A model generated the notes under the pieces. The model ran no database searches. It was not told the DNA's origin and saw only the letters and a program-made list of their open reading frames with translations. From Stomoxys calcitrans (Eukaryota > Arthropoda > Insecta > Diptera > Muscidae), in contig NC_081552.1 in NCBI RefSeq assembly GCF_963082655.1, positions 190,538,075-190,602,074 on the forward strand: 64,000 nt of DNA, written 5' to 3'. Below, piece after piece: positions 1-9,574 of this stretch (positions are counted from its first letter, which is position 1; each line of letters opens with the position of its first letter). The position numbers were made by a program, and so were the translations under genes.

Positions 1-158
1 TCTACATGGCAGCTATATCCAAATCTGAACCGATCTGGGCCAATAATTGTGGCTTTTATGGGCCTATGACCCTAAACCGGCTGATCGGTATATATGGGGC
101 TATATCAAGACATAGTCCGATATAGCACATCTTCGAACTTAACCTGCTTATGTGCAGA
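1..158 (+). repeat. Family B repeat, partial tail end
   Basis: One unit and the start of the tail of dispersed family B. It shows the core words atggcagctatatcc, accgatctgggcc and the tail phrase gatatagcacatcttcgaac. It is cut on the right where a retrotransposon 3' end begins. It is non-coding. Confidence 0.75.
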
Positions 159-793
159 TATTAATCCGCCCCATGCCACTATGGACATACACCTAAGCCA
201 GTAATCGGATTGTTGTGCGCTCTACCAACTATAAAGTAACCTCTAAAAAGAAAATTTAAATTAGGAATTCTGTTCTACTTACAAAATCCTTAATTGTTTT
301 CAATACCACTCCCCTAAGTAGGTTTATGTCTGATATTGTGTCTCCACCTAAGTACCGGTATTTGTTGGACGCGAAAGCCGGGCAATGACAAAGGAAATGC
401 TGCAAAGTCTCTTCATCTTCCCCGCATGCACTACATATCACCGATTTTACATAAGTGAGCTCGTAGTCCTATGTGTCCCGTTATGATACCAATAGCTATG
501 CTGACCTCATTCTTGCTTCCTTTCAGTAATAGCCTCGTCTTCTCACGATCTGAATCCCCCACCATAGGATTTTCGCAGTCCTACCGACCGTTTCGCTGTT
601 CCACAATGTTGCATGCGCCTTCGTCGCCCACTCCCTTAACTCGGGTTAACCAAGTTTATTGGCGGCAGTTCTCTGGCCTTCACTGCCAATCGTCTGCTCT
701 TTCATTTCCCCTTACTCCGTTATGGCCCGGCACCGGCAACGATGCGGATTTTGCCATCCTCAGAGAAGGCGTTAATCTTCTTCTTACACTGTT
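158..793 (-). pseudogene. I/R1-like non-LTR retrotransposon, 3' end fragment
   Basis: Remnant of the C-terminal part of an ORF2 polyprotein from a non-LTR retrotransposon of the RNase H-bearing group (I/R1-like). Read on the minus strand, 441-256 gives a clear cysteine/histidine knuckle of the kind found at the end of such ORF2 proteins: CSACGEDEETLQHFLCHCPAF-like, with two CxxC/C pairs and an H. Upstream, near 640-790, a degenerate RNase H C-terminal stretch survives (RADD...KARELPP-like). The same sequence recurs, collinear and in the same orientation, at 36486-37040, which sets the boundaries. There is no intact reading frame. The left end, cgccccatgccactatgg, is the element's 3' terminus. 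Clade placement is inference from motifs. Confidence 0.7.
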
Positions 794-1825
794 TTGGGCC
801 CATAAAAGGCGCATTTATTATCCGATTTCACCGAAATTTGGGACAGTGAGTTGTATTAAGCCAGTCGAAATCTCACTTCAATTTGGCTCAGATCGGTTTA
901 GATTTGGATATAGCTGCCATATAGACCGATCTCTCGATTTAAGGTTATAGACCCATGAAAGCCACATTTATTATCCGTTTTTGCTGAAATTTGGGACAGC
1001 GAGTTGTGTTAGGCCGTTCAACGGCCCCCTTCAATTTGGCCCGGATCGGTCCAGATTTGGATATAGCTGTCATATAGACTGATCTCTCGATTTAAGGTTT
1101 TGGGCCCCTAAAAGGCGCATTTATTACCTGATTTCGCCGAAATTTGGGACGGTGAGTTACGTAAGGCTCTTCAACAACTTTCTGAAATTTGGCCCACATC
1201 GGTCCAGATTTGGATATAGCTATCATATAGACCGATCTCTCGATTTAAGGTTTTGGACCCATAATAGGCGCATTTATTATCCGATGTTGCCAAAATTTGG
1301 GACAGTGAGTTAAATTAGGCATCTCGACATCTTTTTGCAAAATGGCACAGATCGGTCCTGATTTTGATGTATCTGCCATATGGACCGATCTCTCGATTTA
1401 AGGTTTTGGGCCATATAAGGCGCATTTATTGCCCGACTTCGCCAAAATATGGGACAGTGAGTTGTGTTAGGCCCTTCGACAGCCCTTTTAATTTGGCCCA
1501 AATCAGTTCAGATTTGGATATAACTGCCATATAGACCGATCTCTCGATTTAAAGTCTTGGCCCCATAAAAAGCACATTAATAATCCGATTTCGCTGAAAT
1601 TTGGGACAGTGGCTTATGTTAGGTTATATGGTTCAGATCGGTCAATATTTGGATATGGCTACCAAAAAGAGCAATATTTTGTTCTACAAAATTGAACAAT
1701 GATATGTACTTATTAGACCTCTCAATATCCGTGTCGAATGTGGTCAAAATCGGATCATATTTCGATAAAGCGGCTATGGGGGCATAAATTGAGCATTTTT
1801 CACCGGATTATGACCAAAGATGGTT
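793..1825 (-). repeat. Family B array, six tandem units
   Basis: Six head-to-tail units on the minus strand. The landmark gggacagtgag-like word falls at 840, 993, 1146, 1299, 1451 and 1603, giving a period of 152-153 bp. Each unit has the same order: gcgcatttattatccgattt, the landmark, cagatcggt(c/t)cagatttggatatagctgccatatagaccgatctc in pieces, then a ggtttt(g)ggccc block. The array ends in the B tail phrase caccggattatgacc. Short reading frames across it are shadows of the unit. Confidence 0.85.
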
Positions 1826-2270
1826 TTTTATATTTAACTATATGACTATCTATAAAATAGCCATCATTTAGTCTTCTTTAAATCAAATCAAATTGCCATA
1901 TTCAACGATTCACTGTGGTATAGAACTAATTTGCCGGTCTATATAGTTAGTGCGGTGACGACAGTTCTCAGTGATTAAACCATGTAAAACGTTTGAACAA
2001 AAAAGTGTTGCATAGCAGCACGTCGTTTGGACTGGTCTAGGAAAAGACGGGCCCTTATCGATGAGCTAAAAATTGGGGCCACCTTGACGTTAAGGTTTGC
2101 AACTCCTTTTATCACACTGAACGTCATAACTTTGGGGGTATGGCAGCCTTCATTAACGTATGTCCCCAAATTTACAAATCACACAGTGTCCTGTTGGGTC
2201 ATTATGATTGATCAACTGTTTTGGGATGAGGTGGCCCGCTAGATATATGAGCAGATATCACAAGCTTACA
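1826..2270. other. Unassigned spacer
   Basis: No recognisable gene or repeat. Both strands carry short open frames with no known motif. It separates family B from the mariner. Confidence 0.5.
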
Positions 2271-2272
2271 TA

Positions 2273-3214
2273 TTGGGTTGCCTAAAAAGTAATTGCGGAT
2301 TTTTTAAAAGAAAGTAAATGCATTTTTAATAAAACTTAGAATGAACTTTAATCAAATATATAATTGCTATTTTGTTCGATAACCTTTTGCCATCTTCCTG
2401 GCAAATTTAGTATTCCACGCTCATAGAACTTCTGGCCTTTATCTGCAATAAACTGAACCAAGTGCGATTTTATAGCCTCATCATTGCCGAAAGTTTTACC
2501 ATTTAAGGAGTTCTGCAAAGATCGAAATAAATGGTAGTCTGATGGTGCAAGGTCAGGGCTATATGGTGGATGCATCAAAAGTTCCCAGCCAAGCTCATTC
2601 AGTTTTTGGCGAGTGACCAAAGATGTGTGCGGTCTAGCGTTGTCCTGGTGGAATATGACACCTTTACGATTGACCAATTCTGGTCGCTTCTCCTTGATGG
2701 CTGTATTCAATTTGTCCAATTGTTGACAGTTAACATCCGAATTAATCGTTTGGTTCCTTGGAAGCAGCTCAAAATATACCACACCCTTCCAATCCCACCA
2801 AATAGACAGCATAACCTTCTTTTGGTGGATATCAGCCTTTGAAGTGGTTTAAGCTGGTCCACCATGTTTGGACCATGATCGTTTTCGACTAACGTTATCC
2901 ATTTTTCATCTCCAGTTATGATTCGTTTTAAAAACGGATCGAAATCATTGCGTTTAAGGTGCATATCACAAGCGTTGATTCGGTTTGTTAAATGAATTTC
3001 TTTCAATACATGTGGTATCCATATTAAAATTGATGCCAAACAAATAAATGTAAACAAAATTTCGCGCACTTTTTTTCTAAAGCAAGCTAAAAGTAACAGC
3101 TGATAACTGACAGAAGAAAGAATGCAATTGCAGAGTCACAAGCCGTTGAAAAAATTTGTCAACGCCGACTATATTACTACTATATTACCGACAATCACTT
3201 TTTGGGGAATCCAA
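2273..3214 (-). mobile_element. Mariner (DD34D), internally deleted, about 942 bp
   Basis: A Tc1/mariner-superfamily DNA transposon. The left end reads ttgggttgcctaaaaagtaa directly after a TA. The right end, aatcactttttggggaatcc followed by aatA, is a worn inverted copy also next to TA. The transposase runs on the minus strand. At about 0.94 kb it is shorter than the usual 1.3 kb, because the N-terminal third of the transposase is missing while the 5' leader (near 3070-3180) is kept. The same two ends flank the 236-bp element at 8726-8961. It is non-autonomous. Confidence 0.9.
2348..3069 (-). pseudogene. Mariner transposase remnant
   Basis: Broken transposase in two frames: 3069-2707 and 2812-2348, so a frameshift lies in the 2707-2812 overlap. 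The first part holds the first catalytic aspartate in IITGDEKWI. The second holds HQDNARPHTS with the second aspartate and YSPDLAPSDYHLF with the third. Counting residues between the second and third gives 34, the DD34D signature of mariner. All three acidic residues are kept. The N-terminal helix-turn-helix DNA-binding region is absent, so this copy could not bind its ends even if the frame were whole. It lies inside the TIR pair 2273-3214. Confidence 0.9.
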
Positions 3215-3239
3215 TATTTTATTTAACCCCATATTGTCT

Positions 3240-3500
3240 TGATTGGTGTATACAGCCGTTTGGTATAGGGCGTCTATAGGAGGGTTGTGCGCCACACCCC
3301 ATCTGCCACTTGAGCACAAATTTGAATGACGCACTCCACTCAAAAATATCCATCCCTTGATTCTTCATTGTTTTAATGGGTCACATATCCTATTGGAGGT
3401 GATTTTAGGATGTAAGGCACCATTTGGATTCTTGAACGCAATGTTTTATGTCATATTCGCTATCTGCTCCCAAATCCATTTCATTTGAGTCAGATCTAGC
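3240..3500. repeat. Weak family C-like fragment
   Basis: Contains phrases resembling family C, such as ccaaatccatttcatttgagtc and cgccacacccca. Too diverged to orient. Confidence 0.3.
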
Positions 3501-3880
3501 TATGGGAGCTCTATCAAAGAACGTTGGAAGTCGTAATAGAACACTAAGGGCAAAATAATCAGTTAATAATTGCAGCTTCTAGGGGCTCAAGAAGTCAAGT
3601 CGAAGGACCAATATATATTCAAATCTGAACAGATATAGCTTATTTTAAATCTCCAACGTCCTACATTTATAAGAAGTATGTGTGAAAAGATTCAAGCTGC
3701 TAGCTTTAGGCTTTAATCCGCTATCGTGATTTCCACAGACGGACGGACATGGCAAGTTCGACTTAGAATGACACGACGATCAAGAATATATATTCGTTAC
3801 GGCGTACCAGATCTAAATTTCGATGTGTTACAAAGGGAATGACCCCCCCTCATATGATGGTGGGTATTACAACTGTTTCT
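3500..3880 (+). repeat. Family A repeat, tail portion
   Basis: Has the A unit words ggctcaagaagtcaag and the A tail order: acgtcctacatttataagaag, a cagacggacggacatggc block, acgacgatcaagaatatata, then a degenerate atgatggtgggtat terminus near 3860. Confidence 0.75.
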
Positions 3881-5639
3881 CGTAAACTCACTCAAACAAC
3901 AAAACAATACATTACTTCAAAAATATAAGGAATATTCTTTGATCTCCCACTTTACTGTGAACGAACAATTCTTTTAAATATTTTCCAAAAACATTCCCTC
4001 ATTTTTCCAAAAAGTCTTTGGTAACAGAAAAATCCCCGATATTTGATAACTTTATAAGCAGCTGATTCAGTTTTATAAGCACCAATCTTAACAAAAGCGC
4101 AAATATCTTAATTCCAGCTAAAAATCCAACGATTTTCACTAGAAACGTGCCTGCCTATGCGCACTAATAAATGACCGAATTAGATGGCGCCTTTGACTAA
4201 TTCACATTTCCAAAAATTAATAAATAAAATCATAAACAAAAATATCTTCGCGACACTCGCAATTAAATTTAAAACAACGCTTAAAACCACTAAAGACACA
4301 ACAATGCGAATGCTCGCTCGCTCGAAGTGTGAGATTCCTAAAGGCAGGTGCGGACTTCGACACCTGATGCCGCTCACAAGAATTAGAGAATGCTGCGCTG
4401 CGTAGGGAATTCTTACGAATTCTGGCGAACAAAACAAAAGTCTGAGAGATAGACGGCGACTTTATTTTGTTATTTGGCGTCTTACAAAGAATGCGTTTGA
4501 CGTCAAAACCGGAGGCCAACATCAAAACAAAAGAATCAAAATGAGAAGAAGAGGAAGATTAAGATGAAGAGCCTTCCCTTTGATAAGGCAGCGAAATTGT
4601 TTGTTGCCAATTTATTTTTTTATTTTAGAGATAGAGATAGAATCCAGCAAAAAACTATAGATAATCGAAAATCAAACTGGATTTAAAAGCCGACTGGAGC
4701 CAGACATCAAGCCAAACGCAAACATTCAATTCTATAGCCGGCAACCAGCCAGTTAGCCAGCCCACAGCGGGTCTGTGAGATATTAGAAAAAATTATCATA
4801 ATTTAGTGGCTTTTCAAAAGAAATGAAAATAAAAATAAAATAAAAAAAAAATAGTCAGTCACTGGAGACAATCGCAAGCGATAAATTCCGAAATAACTTT
4901 ATTGCTGCCCACAATGAAAAGTCATCATCATTTAGCTGGAATTTGCAGAGCCTCATCCGTTGAGGCTCTGAGGCGCGGATGTCTGACGCCAAACGGGATT
5001 TGTTATTTCTAGCAAATTGGATTGACCATTAGCCACTTGGCAACAGTTAACCTATCCTCATCTTAGCCCCACCATGGTTCCCCGTTTTTGGGAATTCCTT
5101 CGTTTTCCATTGGGCCACAATTGAGACATCAGCTGGTCAAAGCGCTCCAAATGTGTGCCCATCCGTGTTCGCCGCTTCATGTAGCCAATCAAGTTCAAGC
5201 TTCAATCGATCGTAAAGATGCAAATTAATTACCCCCAAAGTGTGAATAGAAAAATTCCTCACCCATATGCAAACAACTGCGAATCGGCCATACATAAATT
5301 ATATGACAAATAAAGACCAAAATAGGAAATGTCTTATGTTGATTAGATAAACTGATCAATTCATACTTCTGTCGCCAAAAAAATGCGATTTAATATAAAA
5401 GAAATTATGATCAAAACAAATAATAAAGCAAATGTGTTAAAAATCAGTTTTGTTTTTATCTTAAGACAAAAGCATTGCAGAATCGCTAAAACATATGAAT
5501 TAGGGCTACACTCAAAGAAAAAATGTTTTTCTTATTTTAGAAAGAAGAAAGTAAAAAATTTTAATGAGTAAAAACGCATTAAAATTTCATCGAAATCAAA
5601 AGAAAAATGCGCATTTTAAGAAACCAATGCGATAGTTAG
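3881..5639. other. Single-copy AT-rich DNA, no gene seen
   Basis: No homologous copy elsewhere in the window, and no convincing exon. Overlapping open frames at 4180-4525 on both strands look like chance. It includes one perfect short hairpin, listed separately. Around 5514 the words acactcaaagaaaaaatg resemble termini of small TIR elements, but I see no matching partner. Confidence 0.5.
4946..4970. other. Perfect 10-bp hairpin
   Basis: cagagcctca and tgaggctctg pair perfectly around a 5-nt loop, tccgt, in single-copy DNA. Function unknown. No T-run follows it and no coding frame precedes it. Confidence 0.6.
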
Positions 5640-5810
5640 CGATATCGGTCTCTATACAGCTATGCTCCCAATATAATTAGATCTAGACCACATCGCGCAA
5701 GAATTTCGAGAGATCTCGACAACTCAATTCTCTCAAATTTCGCCAATATTAAACCTTAAATCGGGAGATCTGTTGAAATATGTTCCCATCAAGACCATAT
5801 GGGCCAAGGA
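5640..5810. repeat. Degenerate A/B-type unit
   Basis: Scattered matches to the A/B core (atcggtctctatacagctat, cttaaatcgggagatct). Heavily worn. Confidence 0.4.
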
Positions 5811-5824
5811 TGGGTAACGTGACA

Positions 5825-6349
5825 AATTACATTTCCTAGTACAATGTTACTCTTCACCCCACACTACTTATATTTAAAGGCTACTTACGACTGATTCTAC
5901 CAATCGTACATGCCTCGTGTATGCTCATTGCCCACCAATGATTTGATCTTCCGAAACGTGCGATTTGTTTATTCCTCGGCTATTTCATTCCGTCGGATGA
6001 ACCTGCCTCGTATGTGCTACTCCCCGAATGCCTACTGCTGATTCGGTCAAACACACACACACACAGACGGCTCGCCTTTACTCATAAAAACTCTGCCAAC
6101 GAGTTGTGCGAACAAGCAATGTGGAGACCATTGAATGTTGGTGTAATATTGGGTGTTCATTTTATTGTTTGCATTTTTTCCAACGCTGGGGATAATTTCC
6201 AAACCGTCTGTTTTCGTTAGTTCTCTTAAGTTTGAGTCTTTGCTGTCATCGGCGTGAACTCTCTGGTTCTACAGAAAGACAGACTAAGGTAGATTAGTGG
6301 CAGTGTTCGCAATCAAAATAACTTATCCTGACATAGCTCCAGATGTTTG
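5825..6349 (+). mobile_element. Element G copy 1, unique part
   Basis: Dispersed element with no recognised protein. It matches 44770-45060 (ccaatcgtacatgc, tttgtttattcctc, gaacctgcctcgtatgt, actccccgaat) and 47730-47935 (gagttgtgcgaacaa, caatgtggagaccattga, gcgtgaactctctggttcta) in the same order. In the second copy these two blocks are separated by a later insertion. A minisatellite follows immediately. Class unknown. A Helitron is possible, since these often carry minisatellites, but I did not find Helitron ends. Confidence 0.65.
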
Positions 6350-7575
6350 CCCCGCAGTTAGCTTGCATCCGCACCTAGTTTGCATTCGCGCTAAGCTTGA
6401 TTAGCTCGCATTCGCACTTAGTTGCATCAGCACCTAGTTTGTTTCCGCGCTTAGCTCATATCCGCACTTAGCTTGCAACTGCAACCTGTTACATCCGTGC
6501 TTAGCTCGCATCCGCTTTTAGCTTACATATGCTCCTAGTTTGCATTCGCACTTAGCTTGCATCCGCACCTAGCTTGCATCCGCACCTAAATTACATCCGC
6601 ACTTAGTTGAATCCGTACTTAGCTCACATCCGTACATAGCTTGAATCCGCACTTAGGTTGAATCTGCACCCAGTAGCATCCGCGCTTAGATCGCATCCGC
6701 TCTTAGCTTACATACGCACCTAGTTTGCCTTCGCGCTTTGATCGCATCCGCACCTAGTTTACATCCGCAATTAGCTTGAATCCGTACTTAGCTCACATCC
6801 GCACATAGCTTGCATCCGCACTTGGCTTGAATCTGCACGCAGTTGCATCCGCGCTTAGCTCGCATCAGTTCTCAGCTTGCATACGCACCTAGTATGCATC
6901 CGCACCTAGTTTACATCCGCACTTAGCTTAAATCCGTACTTAGCTCACATTCGTGCATAGCTCACATCCGCACATAGCTTGCATCCGCCCTTAGCTCGCA
7001 TTCGCGCTTAGCTCGCATCTGCACCTATCTTGCATCCGCACCTAGTTTACATCCGCACTTAGCTTGAATCCGTACTTAACTCACATCCGTGCATAGCTTG
7101 CATCCACGCTTAGCTCGCATCCGCTCTTATCTACATACGCACCTAGTTTTCCTTCGCGCTTTACACGCATCCGCACCTAGCTTGCATCCGAACCTTGTTT
7201 GCATCCGCTCTTAGCTTGAATCCGCATCGCCTTTGCATTCTTTGCGTTAAGCTCGATATCGCACTTAGTTGCATCCGCACCTAGTTTGTATCCGCGTTTA
7301 GTTCTCCTCCGCATTTAGCTTGTATCTGCACTTAGTTGCATCCGCACCTAGTTTGTATCCGCGTTTAGTTCTCCTCCGCATTTAGCTTGTATCTGCACTT
7401 AGTTGCATCCGCACCCAGTTGTATCCGCGCTTAACGCTAGTTTGCAGCCACGCATAGCTCGCATCTGTACTTAGCTCGCATCCGTACTTAGCTTGCATCT
7501 GCACTTAGCTTTAATCTGCACCTAATAGTTGAATCCGCTCTTAGCTTGCATCCGCGCTTAGATCGCATCCGCCTA
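6350..7575. repeat. 17-bp minisatellite of element G
   Basis: About 70 diverged tandem copies of a 17-bp unit near gcatccgcacttagctt. Units vary at a few positions (cttagctt, cctagttt, tacttagctc). There is a higher-order duplication: a 67-bp block of four units appears twice in a row at about 7276-7410. A related, shorter array is at 47935-48335. Because 17 is not a multiple of three, it encodes no regular peptide. Confidence 0.92.
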
Positions 7576-7904
7576 ATCGTCGAGATAACACCAACCGAGC
7601 CCGCATCAACGCCCATCAAAAGTTCCCCATCCACCGCAAATCCACCGTTGGCAACTGCAACGACGAGGGCTTCTCTGTCGAGCTAAATCCACCCATCCTC
7701 CAAGAGACACTTCTACAGCCGAACACACATATGTAAGCCGAAGACGACAACCTACTAAACCTTCGATTCTAATTAACTTGTGTTATCTTTTATGGTTTGT
7801 GGGTCCTCTGTGGGTTGACTCTGGAGACGACTGAACTTACCTCAGCCTTCGGCCATGTCGAGGGATAAAAAGAAACGTTTTGTTCAAAATGTCGTAGAAA
7901 ACTT
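7576..7904. other. Unassigned sequence after the minisatellite
   Basis: More GC-rich than its surroundings and not matched by the second G copy. A short S/T/P-rich open reading occurs near 7577-7680, but no motif is recognised. Confidence 0.4.
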
Positions 7905-8065
7905 TGACAAAATTTCACCTTAAACCATTGGATTTGGGTACACTTATTTCGTCATTCTTTTTGTAAGACCTCGAAATATTCATATAAGACCCCATAAGCT
8001 ATATATATTCATGATCGCCATGACATTTTAAGTCGATCTAGCCATGTCCGTCCATTCATCCGTCC
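7905..8065 (-). repeat. Family A tail fragment
   Basis: Reverse-oriented A tail: tacacttatttcgtcattct, cctcgaaatattcatat, gtcgatctagccatgtccgt. It stops at a Jockey-like fragment. Confidence 0.7.
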
Positions 8066-8074
8066 GTCTGTGCC

Positions 8075-8266
8075 TCGTTGAAGAATTTGAAGAAGACTGA
8101 ACAGCTCGACAACTCCTTTGCATGCCATCGCCGCACACAAATGTCGTAGCTTCAATCAGCTTAGGCCATGTGCTAGAATAGTCCTCGTGGCACCGGACCC
8201 ATCGAAAGTTTTCGACACCGTCAGCCATGCCAAACTATTTCAGGACATTACCAACACGTCCCTCTT
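8075..8266 (+). pseudogene. Jockey-clade reverse transcriptase fragment
   Basis: The plus-strand frame contains the RT motif A neighbourhood of a Jockey-type non-LTR element, in the form DPSKVFDTVSHAKLFQDI. The usual form is a catalytic aspartate followed by LSKAFDTV. The upstream residues (HAIAAHKCRSFNQLRPC) fit the preceding palm region. Only about 60 codons remain, cut on both sides by family A sequence in opposite orientations. It is not functional. Confidence 0.7.
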
Positions 8267-9010
8267 GGAGCTATATCAAGTTATAGTCCGATTCGGACTA
8301 TAAATGAATTGAATGCTGAACATTGTAGAAGTCATTGTATAATATTTCAGTCCATTCGGATAAGAATTGCGACTTGTAGAGACTCAAGAAGCAAAATCGG
8401 GAGATCGATTTATATGGGAGCTGTATTAAGCTATTTAGCCCATGTTGGAAACATATGTTGAAGGTCGTGGAAGAAGCCGTTGTACAAAATATCTGCCAAA
8501 TCGGATGAGAATTGCGCACTCTAGAGGCTCAAGAAGTCAATATCCCAGATCGGTTTATATGGCAGATATATCAGATTAGGTACCTTCGAAAATTTGTGTG
8601 CTTTCTACAGAGAGACGGACGGACGGATGGACAGACGGACAGACATGGCTAGATCGACTTGAAATGACATGACGATCAAGAATATATATACTTTAGGGGT
8701 CTAAGACTCCATAAAGTACAATATATTGGGTTGCCCAAAAAGTAATTGCGGATTTTGTAAAAGAAAGTAAATGCATTTTTAATAAAACTTAGAATGAACT
8801 TGAATCAAATATACTTTTTTACACTTTTTTTCTAAAGCAAGCTAAAAGTAGCAGCTGATGACTGCCAGAAGAAAGAATGCAATTACAGAGCCACAAGCTG
8901 TAAAAAAAATTGTCAACGCCGACTATATGAAAAATCCGCAATTACTTTTTGGGCAACCCAATATATATTCTTACAAATCAGTATACCCCCATCCTATGGT
9001 TGAGGGTATC
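8266..9010 (+). repeat. Family A repeat carrying a MITE
   Basis: Units with ggagctatatcaagttatag, gactcaagaagcaaaatcgg and gaggctcaagaagtcaatat. Then come the gacggacggatggacagacg block and the tail catcctatggttgagggtat. The 236-bp mariner-derived element interrupts the tail at 8726-8961. Confidence 0.85.
8726..8961. mobile_element. Mariner-derived MITE, 236 bp
   Basis: Ends ttgggttgcccaaaaagtaa and its complement, flanked by TA on both sides. Its left about 95 bp match 2273-2365 and its right about 140 bp match 3069-3214. It is therefore the same mariner with the whole coding region removed. TIRs here are cleaner than in the longer copy. It was inserted into a family A tail. Confidence 0.93.
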
Positions 9011-9447
9011 AATATGCCAAGTGAGAACGGACCACAAGCGACGATTTGACAGTTCGAGCAAATTTTCGAAGTACCGAAGTGGCCAACATCCTAGTCCCAC
9101 ACGATCTCGCTACCACCTCAGCTCTAACAAAATTTCCAAATTTTAAAGATATAGCTCTACCCGTTCTCATATGGCATATTTTTTACTAGGTTTTCAGGTT
9201 TCTATCCGACTGTGCAATGTAATGCCGTAAGTGGTTATCACGGGTATGGGTTCGTTGGGGATGGTTGAGGAATTTGCATCTAAGGCAAGACATCTTTCGG
9301 CGATCAAAAGCTCTGACGTCTTTAAATCGCCAAAATCAGAAATACATCACAGGTTGAACTACAAGCTGTATATGCTGTGTATGGGTGGAGAGACATAAAA
9401 GTTGTTTTCGTTTTAAAAGCAAGAAAACCGTACCACACGAAGACAAA
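9011..9447. other. Unassigned spacer
   Basis: No gene or family repeat recognised between two A copies. Confidence 0.5.
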
Positions 9448-9574
9448 ACAAGTAAAAGCGTGCTAAGTTCGGCCGGGCCGAATCTTATATACCCTCCACC
9501 AGGACCGCATTTGTCGAGTTCTTTTCCCGGTATCTCTTTTTAAGCAAACAAAGGATAAAAGAAAAGAATTACTA

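Noticed and set aside
4180..4525. Overlapping frames on both strands near 4.2-4.5 kb
   Set aside because: No motif, no splice-supported partner exon, and mutual overlap on opposite strands.
6350..7575. CRISPR-like array
   Set aside because: Units are 17 bp, contiguous and without spacers, in a eukaryotic context. It is a minisatellite.
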